Source: Anarhynchus alexandrinus (lineage: Eukaryota; Chordata; Aves; Charadriiformes; Charadriidae). From it: 64,000 nucleotides of DNA. The stretch spans positions 83,775-147,774 of the forward strand of contig VUYV01000212.1 of NCBI GenBank assembly GCA_008711295.1. The letters are read 5' to 3'. The notes below the pieces were generated by a model that ran no database searches, had not been told where the DNA came from, and was given only the letters and a program-made list of their open reading frames with translations. The translations under genes were made by a program, and so were the position numbers. Shown here one piece after another: positions 51,372 to 63,345 of this stretch (position 1 is the first letter of the stretch; each line of letters opens with the position of its first letter).

Positions 51372-51376
51372 ACAAG
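51372..51376. repeat. Target-site duplication ACAAG, left copy
   Basis: ACAAG immediately before the LTR's TGTC terminus; matched exactly at 52120-52124. Confidence 0.85.
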
Positions 51377-52119
51377 TGTCGGGGTTTGGGCTGAGCTGGC
51401 CACTAAAATGAACAACCAAATGCTCTCACCAGCCTCTACCTTCAGGGAGAAAAGGATAAGAGAGAAAGAGATTTATGAGTTGAAAAGAAACTGAACTACT
51501 TTAATAAAAAAATAGTAAGAGACAATAATATTAATAAGAAAATAATAAGATATATACAAGATATACAAAACTGTATCGAGCTCCCAGGATGATGATCATG
51601 TCACCAGCAGGCTCTGGGAAAGTCACAGACTGGTCTCAGCAATGGATAAGAGTTGAACTCAGGAAGGCACAGATCAGGATCAAAGGCGGATGGACAGAGT
51701 CCTCCTCATACGCTGGCCATTGAAGAAAAACAGCTGACCCCTTTGATCCCTCAGCTTTTATACTGGGCGAGAGGCAGATGGGATGGAATACCCCGTTGGT
51801 CAGTTTTGGGTCACCTGTCCTGTCCGCTCCTCCCCACAGGTGCGGCCCTTCTACACTTTTCTTCTTCTGATCCTCCAACAAGGCAAATACAGTTAACTGA
51901 CCTTGGTTGTTATAGCAATAAGTACAAGCAAGAGCCATTCTGCATACCATTCCTTGGTATTAATCATAAACATCAGGCCTTATCTCTGCTAGAAGCAGAC
52001 ACTGTCTGAAAAATATGCTCTTAATTTCAGAGTTCAGTTACTTCGAAGAGGCTTAGCTGAAAAGTAAGATTACTGAAGGGAAAAAAAAAAAGGGTTCTGT
52101 TTTACCTCAAACCAGGACA
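51377..52119 (-). mobile_element. Solo LTR of an endogenous retrovirus with 5-bp target duplication
   Basis: A 743-bp element bounded on the plus strand by TGTCGGGGTTTGGG and CAAACCAGGACA, so it has TG...CA ends with a longer imperfect inverted match. It is flanked directly by ACAAG at 51372-51376 and ACAAG at 52120-52124. There is no internal retroviral sequence, so it is a solo LTR left by LTR-LTR recombination. On the minus strand a TATAAAAG box lies at 51755-51762 and an ATTAAA polyadenylation-type signal at 51500-51505, in the right order for U3-R-U5. A 5-bp duplication is usual for ERVL/class III-like elements. It is sense-oriented inside a TTC29 intron. Confidence 0.85.
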
Positions 52120-52124
52120 ACAAG
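52120..52124. repeat. Target-site duplication ACAAG, right copy
   Basis: ACAAG immediately after the LTR's GACA terminus; matched exactly at 51372-51376. Confidence 0.85.
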
Positions 52125-54664
52125 TCATCTTTTTGTAGCTGTTGATACAAAGAAAATAATCATGTGCACCACTTATCAGAGAGGGAATGATGACACTGGA
52201 ATGTGATACTGAACGAAGAGAAAGAAGTTGGAATCACACAAGCAATTGTTAAACAGCTCCTGCAAGAAAAATTCCTGTTTTTAAAATAAGAAACAATTAA
52301 GAAAGGACACAGATAAACATTCAAAGGCTGATCCTAGTAATCTTTAAAAAATTACATTAATTCCATAAAACATTAGAAGCTAAATTCACGTCTTCCAGAA
52401 CATTTAAGTCACAGTATTGTAAGAGCACTGTAAAGATGAACATCTACCCAACATGGAGCAGATGGTGAGGCCTGATAGTTCACAGATTTGGACTTAATTG
52501 AAGATCTGAAGCAGGGCTAAGAATACATCTTATGGGCAATTATCCAACAGAACATCTTTTCAATGCCAAATTACCAAATTGAAGGCAGTAAAATTTCACA
52601 ATAAATAAGCAGAAAACAAATTAAAAGTCACGCTATGTTGCGGTACTTGTTTTATATTTTAATGTTTTTGTCACAGAATATAAATTATAGAAAATGGACT
52701 ATTTTAATTTTGTTTGATCTGAAATTTTCAAAATATTTTCTTTTCATTGTCCTTTGCAATGGAGAACAAATTTGAAACTGCGTGCCTATGCACAAACCAG
52801 AAGTATCCCTATCACACCTTGCTGAGATCTTTTTGTTAAACGGAGATTTTAAATAAAAAATCCCTCTGACTCGAGCTTAAAAATTAAAACCCATATACTA
52901 AATACGTGGTTTTTCCTGCTCTGCCTCAGGTTCTCTTCAGGTGCATCTCAACTGTCAAGTAGGATCTGCCCTTCTAATGCTCAAGCCACAGTCCCTGACT
53001 GGCCCACTGAACAGTATCTTTGTTTATTCCTGGGCTCTTCTCAGGAACTCTTCCCTTGGCAAGCAAAGGTGTGCATGGAACAGAGGATCATTCAAATCCA
53101 TGGTCTGCATGTTTGTTGTGTTCAGCTAGACAACTACTAAGTAGCACAACTCACAGGGATAGTGAGGTGGAGTTTAAGTATGAAAATCCCAACAGAGTTA
53201 AGATGACAGCAAAAGAAAACATATAGAAGATCTCCAAGCCATACTACTATAATTTAAGTACAACTGCTGCCACATCTGTATGATCTCCTTTGTGACAGGA
53301 TGTAACAGAAGAAAGGAAAAGAAGTATAGAAATGGTCTTTAGAGAACAGATGAAAACATCATGATGAGATCCTGACTTGGTGTTTTCCTTGAAGAAGAAA
53401 AGAGAGAGGCTGTTCTTGTAAATGGAAAATAGACCTTGTACTCATTTTTAAGATACAGGCATTAGAAAGAAATTTTTCAGCATTTATTTATGGTTCAATA
53501 TTTTCCAATCAAAAAATCACCAGTCATTTGTCCCTGCCAGATGAAGGCCATATGGAAACTTTTCAACAGCTGGTAACACTCATCTTCCCATTCAGTTAGT
53601 TGTTTTTAGCAAGTATGACTTGATTATAACTGACCATTCACTTGTGAAGACATATAAAGGAGTGGCCTAAGATCAATTAAGTCACCAGGAGTCATTTTTG
53701 ATGTCAGAATGAGACATCATTAATACTGGAAGTTTCATTCTTCTTCTGCCAGAGAGATCAATACCGATGACCTAGTAGCAAGACAGCTGATGCTGTGAAG
53801 AATTCACACAGGATGGAGGCTGTTGGGCCAAAGAGACGCATGAACAGTAACAAAATATGGTGCTGCAATCAGTTATTTCCACCTGGATCCATAGACAGCA
53901 AAGAAACAGTCCCATTTGCTTGCTCAGGAAAATCATGCCTCTACACCGACAGGGAGAAGACCATCCAATCATTCCTTTTTCCAGAAAGTTCATCCATAAG
54001 CTAAATTCACACACAAATGAAGAAAGGTTGCTGTGGGGTAGCATGCTGACACCATCAAGTTTCAGGAAGAGCCTGTTTCCTAGATATCATGAGGAAGGGT
54101 GTACGCAGAACACACTCCTCCAACACTGGTAAGTATGTAAGGGGTGGTATATTCAATGCTATATGAATATATGAAGGTATATTCAATGAAAGTCCAATCT
54201 ATACAAAGATGCTAAGGAATATAATTCTGCCAAGTAAGGATAAAGCTATCTAATGATAATGATATAAGGCAATTAACTGGTAATCTGGGACACAGGGAGC
54301 TCGAAGCCATTGCAATGAAAACACGTTACTGAAATTTTCTAAGAAATGTTGCTTCTCTTGAAGTCAATGGTAGTTCTTCAATTTGCTATATTTTGAGAAG
54401 GTTTGACTTCTTTCCTGAGCAGAATCCCTTCACTTTTTGCAAGATAATTACAAAAATAATAATCTCCTCCATTGGTATCTAGCAACTGCGGCATTTTTCC
54501 TGTGATACAATACTAAGTAGAGAAGAACAAACCTGCTTAGAAAATAAAAGTATTCCTTTTCCCATCCCCCCAAAACCAAACAAAACTATGCCTCCTCCAA
54601 GCAAATATTAAAAGAGGTTTTTGTATGTTTATCCTTTTCTTTTTTAATGCATAACCTCTTTCCT

Positions 54665-54682
54665 TCCCCCCCCCCCCCCCCN
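54665..54682. repeat. Poly-C tract ending in an unresolved base
   Basis: A run of about 17 C residues ends with N at 54682. It is probably a homopolymer whose true length is uncertain. Confidence 0.85.
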
Positions 54683-54804
54683 ATGAGTAATGTGGTTAAT
54701 GCAATGTTTCTAGCATGGCATAAGTGCGAAATCTTACAGAAAAGCTTTCCACTGTAAAACGCTAAACTCTTGTTTTCAACCTTAAGTACCTCAGATAAAG
54801 AAAG

Positions 54805-55083
54805 ATGCCCAGGCTATAAGAGGAGGTAGCCGGGGAGAGGGGGCAGTCGCCACTCAGGGGTACACTGCGGCGGTGCGGGTCCGGCCAGTGCACGGCAGTA
54901 CTGTAACTGCATCTTTATGTCTCTTTATCAGTGTTACTGTTTTTTCTCTTCCCGTTTGCTATTATGTTAAACTGCACCATCTCAACCCATGAGTTTTGCC
55001 TTTTTCTGTCGATTTCTCCCATGGCTGTGGGAGTTGAGCGAGAGGCCCCATGGTTCTTTGTTGCTGGCTGAGGCCAAACCATG
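54805..55083 (+). mobile_element. LTR 3' fragment (core promoter, R, U5)
   Basis: GC-richer island in AT-rich intron. A TATA-like GGCTATAAGAGG at 54812-54823 is followed by GGTAGCCGGGGAGAGGGGGC. CTGTAACTGCATCTTTATGT and GAGCGAGAGGCCCCATGGTT come next, and the piece ends GCCAAACCATGACA. The terminal GGCTGAGGCCAAACCATGACA mirrors the left end of the solo LTR at 51377 in reverse complement, so this is the U5 end of a related family on the plus strand. The U3 enhancer part is missing. No coding sequence is present. Confidence 0.65.
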
Positions 55084-58000
55084 ACAACAACAAATACTCA
55101 TGCTTGCTTCATATACCTTATGAAAAGTCATCTTTTACAACAACAACAAATGATAACTCATGCTGTCAAAAGTTTTCTCTACGCTGAAAAGAGGAACAAA
55201 AGAGCCAAGTTAGCACTTCCCTCTAATTCTGTGTGTCTGGTATTCTCTAGAACAAGGGTCAGCAGCCTCTAGCACAAGTACAGATTCAACATTTAGCACA
55301 GAGCACATCACAAAGGTTGCATGGGGTCAGGAATCAGGAGCAGATGGAATCTGAAGAAGCTAATAGCTTCCAGGTCTTTAATCCTACTCTTCACCAGCTG
55401 CCCCAACGATCAACTAATAAGCAGTGTCTTTCCCCTTTGAAGGCATGTTCATACCCAAGTATAGGTTCCATGCATTGGCTTTGGCACAGTGAACACAGTG
55501 ATCTGCCATTATAGTTCTGACTGCTCAATACACCTTGCAGTCACTGAACTGTGGCATTTTCCCTGGTTTTGCTCCCCTGCTCTGGCAAAGTAGAGCCAAT
55601 GGCCGAGACATCTCTCCCTTTAATCGTTCTCGAGCTGTAACTTGCCTTGCATCCCCTTCAACTTGAACAGTACCAGCAAACCAGCTCACTCTAGCAAGCA
55701 CTGATCAGATGAGCTCTTCAAGGCCTCTGCTAGTTCTAGGTAAGGATTCAGTTAGGGTTCAAGCCTACATTTAGTATGTAATTCAGATTTAATCATATGT
55801 AATTCAATTAAGAGCAACACTTTTCAAGCCCTTCTGAAACAATACTGGAACAGGTGACCTCTAATTTGACAAAAACCAAATTTGGCACACTATCACTGAG
55901 AGGCCAGCCTCAGTGTAAAACACACAACTGATGTTTTACAGTATACTCTGCATACTATCAATCATTCTTCTGGTAGGCTCAGTGCTAACTAACTAAAGTA
56001 GCTACACAATACTTTGACGAGATGATTCAAAGAAGTGGCTTAGCCTAATGAGCATAGAGACCCAGCAAGTAAATTAGCAATGCGTTTTAAAACAATAAGA
56101 CAGACTGCAGCAGCCAAGTAGTGATTGAAAGAATCAGTTACATTCCTGTGGTAAAGTCTGTGCAAATATCAGCTTAAAGGTTTTAATTTAACTTTTAAAT
56201 ATTTTTTTTCTGAGGAACAGCAACATTATCATTACAATGAACTGTTCTCCCAGGCACACATTACCCTGGGCACTGTTCAAAAATTCCAAAATATAAGTAA
56301 AATACTTCTTAGTTGGATTTCCTTTGTTCCTACTTCTTCTCCATAACCCACTCAAACACACAGAGACATAAAGTCAAATTTTGTCTGGGTCTTAGACAAA
56401 ATGAACAAAACGAGTTCTATTCAGTTGGCGCACTTACATAGGGTATGGTCATCATTTGTTCACAGGGCATCAGCAGCCAAAGGATATTTAGTTAATATAT
56501 TAACTAATATTTAGTTAGGGTTTAGCAACCCTTAATGTCAGATAAGGATGGACTGCAGCTTCAAACTCTCCCTTCCTGCTCACTGGCAGAACAGTACTGA
56601 GCAGGGGCTAGGGAGCTATGGCTCCTCAGAAGGATAGCAACAACAACCTGCCAGCACTGTATTATACCTTTCAAAGACAATTATACCTTTAAGTGAAATT
56701 ACTCTGAGCAGTACAATCAGGCAGTCAAGCAAGCAATCGGACAGGCCGTTCCATGGCCTCAAAATGTAACTTTCTTTTTAAAAAAAAAGCCAAAAACATT
56801 TTCATACATGTGCCAAGAAATGACAGTATACATTGAACGCTGAGCGATGTAGATACATTGCTTTGGCATTTATCCTGCATCCTTCTATAGAAAAAACCCT
56901 ACAACTGTACATATTTAAACAGCTAAACTATCTCCTTTTTTTTTTTTTAAGCTACTGATACCAGAACTAGTAAAAAGAGAGGTTAGACCATGATAAAGAA
57001 GGAAGATTGAGGAATAATTAGAAAGAACTCAATTTTGAAGTCAGAAGCATTTACATTATTTGTGTCAAAAAAGGCCAAATAGGAATGCAGTCAAGTATTG
57101 CCAATATTCCTGCCAGTGTTTTGGGGATAATGCTGTATCTAAGGCAAAATAACTGTCAGCTATTTTTCTGAGAAGCTACAAAGATTAATGCTAGCTCTCT
57201 ATTTTTTAAATACTTGGGAGGTATTCAAATACAATGACAATGAGATTAAGTTGGACAGAAAAAGAAAAGATGTTTTCTTTGCACACAGTATATTATTGGT
57301 AATAGCCAATTTAAAAAAAATAAAAATTACTCCTTTATGATTTGAAGTTCAATCAAAATGTTCCACTAAAAATGAAAACAGAGAACATTCACTGGTGTAT
57401 GTAAAGGTGAATGGTCTGTACAATATAATGCTGGTAAACAAAATGTTACTATTTTCAAACCCAACAGTAAAGAAAATCGTTGGTCTTTGGTATCAGCCTC
57501 CATATTGTGATGGATGGTGCTGATTCTGTTAAAGCAAACAATTTGTGTCCAGCATTATAGTATCCTATAACTACAAACTACCAAAAAAACGAAAATATTA
57601 ACATATTCCATCAATAAATATGGAAAGTGTATGATTACCTAGCTTTGTGCACTATGGTAACAACCATAAAACTCTAAACTTAAGAGCAACAGTTCTAAGT
57701 TATATTCACAATTAAGACAGCAACACTATATGATACAAAAATATCAGGTAAAAAAAATTAAATAACAAATACAAAAATTATTTACTGACACAGTAAGTGA
57801 AGCTTTATTTTCCACTTAACCACTTCAGGCTCAAAACCAACTCCTTCATGAAGTTTAAATTCATCAAAAAACTTACAAGTCATGAAGATTTTTATTTTTT
57901 TTTCATAATTTATACCTGCTACTCTCTTCTTCAACACAACTGTTAGCTCAGGACAGCATACTTGAGACAGGTAAACTTTCAGTTTGCCTAATATTAGTGA

Positions 58001-59839
58001 CAACAGCCACACTGTGAAACTCTCCCCAAATAGTCCTTTCAGGCTTTTAAGCTTGAACTGTGGTGGCTGAAGAGCAAATGCAGGTCAGCTGCTGTTGTGA
58101 CTGCTACATCATGATAAGTTCCAGCTGAAGTGAACTACTGAACACTTCTTAAATGGTGTCAACTGGAGTTGTCAGGAGATCATAAGCCAGAGCCCCAAGC
58201 AATTTGATTAGAATCAGAGAGTAACTGGATTAGTGGAACTACTGAATGAGTATTTGATGAGCTGTATAATTCATAAGTTATCTTCACAGCACTACTAGCT
58301 CTAACACCTGCAACACGAATTAGTATCCACTCCTTCATGTGCCAGGTGACTCAAGCCTCACTTAAAACAAACAAGAGATTTGTGCAAAGGTTTGCACTGA
58401 AACTGGTGAAAAAATTAAAACTAACTATACCTTGATCTAGCAATTCAGTAAAGAAGCTTGTCAACTCTATTGGCACGTTCTCATTATTTTCTCTTCTTTG
58501 ATTTTAACCAACTTTAACAGGCAAAGTTGGGAGATATTCTCTCCTAGAGGCAAGATACAATCAGTCAGACAATTGGTGGTATCTTGTCTCTGCAAGAGGT
58601 GAAAGACTTACAGAGCCGCGCACACAATGAAAAATATCACGCACCGAAGAGAGGCAAAATGCTCTGCTCAAGCAGCTGCAGGAAGCAGGCCCATCAGGAT
58701 AAGCTACATCTACTATTTTTTGAACATCAAAGCGTTGGCAGTATGCTTCTGCCAAGGTAGTCTGAGCACAAAACTTCTCTCTTGTACTCCTGCAAGCTAC
58801 TGGGGTCCCTATTCAGGTTTTCGTCATGCTCCAGACAAATCTGAAGATTCCTTCCACTTGTGGCCTGGCTAGACTTCCTGCATAGAATTACAGTGAATTA
58901 AAGAAAGAAACGCAACCTTTGGCTTTCATCATACACATAAAATAAACATTTTAAATGAACATTTTTTTTAAGGGCTGAAAGGGTTTTTTTGTTGTTCCTT
59001 TTTAAAATGAAGCTGTCTGTATCTAAATTTCAGCCAAAAAGCTTAGACTTCAAATTCACAAGCTTTATTGCAGATTTTCATCTTTGAAATGATCAAAAAT
59101 GCAACTTGAAACAAGCCGACTATAGTGAAATCAGCTCAGCCATGAAACAGGATTGCAGTTAGAGCTTTATCGGCCTCCATCCCTACAATTATTCCAAAGG
59201 AGACAGACTAAGTTATGTTACTATTTATAGTAAAAGGAAATGATAAATCTGAGTGCTTAGTAAATAGTAGGCAATAGAGAAAATACAGTAATTTGGAGTT
59301 ATGTCTTCACTAATATCTAGTAATTCACAGGTGGCATGTTACATCTGTGTGCTGCATTTTATTTGACACGTTCACAATCCTTTTTAAGTCAGTCACAAAT
59401 CCAAACACAGTTAGCAGACAGGGTATTTAATAAAATCAGATTTATAAAACTATTACTGTGTGAAACAGCATTTCACCTATTAAATTTTTCTAATACAAAA
59501 CCAGCTACTCGAATCAATAGAGAAAGAAAAACAATAAATAATGAAACTATGAGAAAATAATTGAGACGTTATCAAAGCTATAAATACATCAAACATTTCT
59601 GATGATATCATAATGCACTCTGCATGTTTTTCCCTTTTTTTTTCCTCCTTCACAAAACCTCTCCTGATATCTGCAGTTCCTAATCATTTATTCTATAAAT
59701 ACAGCTTAGTTGACTAAGGCTGAAATGTGCTAAGATGCAGTAACGTTTCAAATTCATACATGAAACAATTTGGAAGCTTCCCCCAGGCATTGGCGGCTGC
59801 GGCTCCCGCTGCTCTGCTACCCACAATCCCCCCATTTAC

Positions 59840-60063
59840 CTGCTCGCTGGGCTGCCTCAGCCCTGGTCAGGAAGTGGTAAAGCTGATCCAGCTTATCAGG
59901 CTGCTCCTCCAGGGACTTCTGCTGCCATATGGCTGACCCAGGCCCTGCAGCCTCCCTCAAGGCATTCCACTTCTGTATCAGAGCGAAGAGCTCGGAGAAG
60001 GACTCGTGATAACCCTGTCGCAGCATGTCTATGCAGATGTTCTTCTTGTATGAATTCCTGTTA
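59840..60063 (-). CDS. TTC29: TTC29 coding exon (N-terminal region before the TPRs)
   Basis: Internal exon of 224 nt: the last base of a split codon, 74 full codons, then one base (phase 1). The acceptor reads TTTCTTATTCCCAG just above 60063; the donor is GCAG|GTAAAT at 59840/59839. The peptide begins [20 protein letters not shown] and later carries [18 protein letters not shown]. These two blocks are hallmarks of the TTC29 N-terminal helical region ahead of the TPR array. It ends in AAQRA plus the first base of Gly, completed by the next exon at 47345. The frame stays open upstream of the acceptor to 60209, so the 5' boundary is slightly uncertain (see findings). Family assignment is from recognised conservation, not from a search. 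Confidence 0.92.
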
Positions 60064-63000
60064 CTGGGAATAAGAAAGACAGATTTTAAGCCTTTAAATC
60101 TGTGTTCTGTTCTCCTCCTTACCAAATAAGTACAGATGACTAAAACGGCTTTCAAGAAGAGACCTCTGCAGTTCAGCAGCGGGGAAGGGGTATTTTTCCC
60201 TCCGCTCAAGAAGCATTCTGCTAAAATACGATTATGAATGTCATACCCTAGGGAAGGAAATATTGCAATAATGAATAAATACCTATATATATTGAAAACA
60301 TGTTAAAAATACACTGGTATTCTTTAGCTGGTACTGGCAAAAAAGGCTGACTGATGGGGAAAAAAACCCCATGTTTACACTAGTTCATGAAAACACAATG
60401 AACTCTTAGTTTGCTTTAAAACAGTGCACAGGGAAAAATGAGGCACATTCCGCATGTCAAAACAATGTATATGTTAAATAGTTTTGCTGTAGGATATGAT
60501 GGCTTGGTTTAAAACGTCAAACAAATGCTATGCCAGAAACATAATCATTAGATATTATTTTGCTGCTGTTTAGCATATAACTTCAGCTGGAACTCGTTTA
60601 CTGATGCAAAAGTTTGATAATTTCTCCCTAATTTTAAAATCAAATGATACAACGATGAATTTATATCAAAATTATATCATTCATAAACTCTGATAAGATA
60701 TACATATCAAAAAGTTGTGTAATCAAATATTCTCAAGAGGTAATCTATCCTTTGAGGTATTATTTATGGAAATAATCAAAATATTTCTTTTATGTGGCAT
60801 GAAACAATCATTGTGTCCTATCCTGGAGAAAACTATGAGTCCAATGGGACTGCCTCCAACACTAAAGTAGAGATGTAAAGGTTTGCAGGCATAGGTATCT
60901 AGTGTGAGAAAACAAACCTTTGTCACAGTAAAATGGCAAGGACCCAGATGTGTTAATTTCATTTTGTATATTCCATTAAGTTTCCAAACTGTTTTTAAGA
61001 CTGTCTCTTTAGATTAAAATCCATTTAACTTTAAATTCTCAGCAGTTTTAAAATAAATATGGAATTCTGAAAACTGAGATTCATAGTGTATGTAATAAAT
61101 TCAGATGTCCTCCTGCTAAACAATAGCCTAATGAGACTAATACATCCAGCCTAAAAAGAGCTACTGCAGTTCTTAAATAACGCAAATAAGACGGAAGTGA
61201 CGTAAAAAACTTCTTAGTTAGATGTCAATGAAATAAACAGTAATGTAAAGTAAGAATTAAATCTACATTATTTCACATTTGATGTGATTAAAGTAAAATC
61301 TATTGATTACTACACAGATGCACACTAAACCCTCATATGTATTTTTTACATTTCAGTAGCAGAACTGAACACAAAAATATTACAAAATCCTGATACGATT
61401 TAGACTAGACAGTACTGAATTAATCTTTAATATATAAATAGGTGTTTTTTGAGATTGAAAAGCACACATTGTTCACGCAGATAAGGGAAAATATACAACT
61501 ATTCTGTACCAGAAAACATTTGCAACATTTATCTCAGAAAAGTAAATGAGAAATATTTTTAAACATTTACATTTTAATTTGCTAGATTACGCTACATTTG
61601 TCATATATCAGATGCACAGTACTTGGCTTAAAAATACTGTAAAGATATTAAGTTAATACAGTACAATGTATTTTCTACTCTGTACATGGAATGCCTTCTT
61701 TTTCCTGTTTTAAAATTATATCTTACTAAAAAAAACCCAGTGAAGAATACAGGTAAAAAATTCCTACCAACTTCCAAAGGCCTAGGACTGAATCCTACAG
61801 TAATATAACTCAGAGCAGTGGAAAAACAATCTGCAGAGCAGACACACATACATGCATATTTATTTATATAATGTGATCTATAAATGTGTATATGTGTGCA
61901 TGCATTAAATCATCCGAGGTATTAGAAGTAAACAAGAAAGTACTGCCAAAAGATCTTAACAGTGACTAAACAGAACATCATTCTGTTAATTTTTAACACT
62001 TACTGCATACTCACTGAGCACAGTACCAATATTTATTTAAATAGAAAAACTGTGTCCATGTAACATGTTATTTCCTGTAGACTGATGCATTTTACTTGAT
62101 GTCAAAGCACATTTTCCCCACAAGACAGCATTATTAGCAAATCAATACAGGAAAACAAAGCATACAGTACAACAAGTTAGTTTTAAAAATTAGTGTCAAT
62201 ATTCTTTTAATAAATCCCATCCCAATGAATAAAGAAATTGAAATAGTGCTGAAATTATATAGTACAGAGCACATTTTTGTCTGAGGCAAAGATAACTGAT
62301 TTTAACTCACAAGCAATGAAGCTATCTACTGTATACCATTCAAATTTTAGAGGCATAAAGATAAAAGTTATCTCTCAGTTATACTTAAAAACAGAAAACA
62401 CAAAGTGCAAAATATTAATACTATTGTTTCCTTAAGTTTCTGCAATATATAAGCCACAGGTGACTGACCACACGCAAACAATAAAATAGGGATAGAAATG
62501 ACTGGGGATGAATGGTACTCATGACACCTAAGAGAGCTTGACATTGCAACAACCTCCGAAATTGTTTCAGTTGAATGTTTTCAGTCATCGAAGTTCCAGA
62601 TGAAAATGCCAGTGTCCTTTTTTTTTTCCAAAAAACAGTGCTTTCAAACAGAGAAGTAGTGTAGGTGACAGAAGTAAACTTTTCACGATATCTCGAGATA
62701 AACTATAAATTCTCAATCCTCAAAATCCTTTTCATACTGCTTTTTATAATGTCATGCAGCACATAAAATGAGAGGTGAAACAGAACATCTCATGTTTTAC
62801 ATAAAAGATTACTTTATTTCTAATATCAATATAAAAAACTGATACCTAATTAAATGTACGTGACATTTTACAAAATCCAACTGTTAACAGTATGTTTTCC
62901 ACTACATTAATAAATTAGTTTGCACTAAACTTTTGAGCCTTACTACCTAACAAATTATGATCTATTATTCAAAAAGCAAGTTTGTTTTTCTGCATTGCAT

Positions 63001-63164
63001 CCACGGCGATTTTAGGTTTCCTTTGAACAATTATGTTACCCCGAGAAGCAAAATGAAGACAGACTGGCCTTTTCATGCGCTTGAAGCAGAGACGTTCACG
63101 AGGTTTAATGGTCTCTGGGGGCATCTACTGGAAATCAGGGAAACTGCAGCCAGGACATGTTAAT
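60064..63164. other. TTC29: Upstream TTC29 region, N-terminal exon(s) not located
   Basis: AT-rich. It must contain the intron feeding the acceptor at 60064 and probably the 5' exon(s). No segment with the TTC29 N-terminal blocks and a phase-2 donor was recognised. A 51-codon minus-strand frame at 62969-63124 beside the CpG island is the only notable candidate and is reported as a finding. Confidence 0.6.
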
Positions 63165-63345
63165 CAGGCAGCTGTCAGCGCGGCGCGGCAGAGGGCTGCA
63201 GAACAAAGAAGGGCACCAGCGGGGATCAAGCGCTGCCAGCGCGGCGCGGGAGAAGCGCGGGGGGTTACGTTACCCGGTGGCACAGCAGCACCGTGCCGAA
63301 AACACGCAAACATCGCCCGCCCGCAATTAAACTGGCCGGATTAGA
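63165..63345. promoter_or_regulatory. CpG-dense island, candidate TTC29 promoter
   Basis: About 21 CpG dinucleotides fall within roughly 175 bases, including two GCGCGGCGCGG-type clusters. The rest of the window is AT-rich and CpG-poor. It lies 3.1 kb upstream of the first identified TTC29 exon in the direction of transcription, where the promoter would be expected. GTTACGTTACC at 63264-63274 (GGTAACGTAAC on the minus strand) resembles half of an RFX X-box, which commonly drives cilia genes, but the other half-site is poor. The promoter role is inferred from composition and position only; no transcript start is visible. Confidence 0.5.

Larger units (their letters stand above)
47346..59839. 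other. TTC29: TTC29 intron, 12.5 kb
   Basis: Joins the exon ending at 59840 to the exon starting at 47345. It contains the CR1 segment at 49660, the solo LTR at 51377, the poly-C tract at 54665 and the LTR fragment at 54805. Just after that fragment the phrase ACAACAACAAAT..ACTCATGCT occurs twice within 80 bases (55083-55105 and 55138-55166). The rest is unique. Confidence 0.75.
7747..60063 (-). other. TTC29: TTC29 gene, partial (five internal coding exons and their introns)
   Basis: Span of the identifiable part of TTC29, read right to left. Exons at 59840-60063, 47160-47345, 28443-28655, 23633-23718 and 7747-7833 total 796 nt. Each is bounded by AG acceptors and GT donors on the minus strand, and the reading frame passes through every junction. 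TTC29 is known as a tetratricopeptide-repeat protein of the ciliary and sperm-flagellar axoneme; human loss-of-function causes malformed or immotile sperm flagella. The joined product follows the family without gaps, covering roughly the middle half of a protein of about 475 residues in human. Missing are the N-terminus (upstream of 60063) and the C-terminal TPR part (left of base 1). No in-frame stop or frameshift interrupts the exons, so the gene looks functional rather than a pseudogene. Confidence 0.93.

Noticed and set aside
53772..54132. Three overlapping open frames of 69-91 codons
   Set aside because: Different frames and strands, no motif, no splice structure; chance overlap.
57782..58012. 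76-codon minus-strand frame that might be an extra TTC29 exon between 59840 and 47345
   Set aside because: The flanking exons join in phase and align continuously with the family, leaving no room for it, and its sequence is unrelated.
60064..60209. Upstream continuation of the 59840-60063 frame as coding
   Set aside because: A strong acceptor lies at 60064 and the extension shows no family similarity beyond FKGL; kept only as a boundary question.
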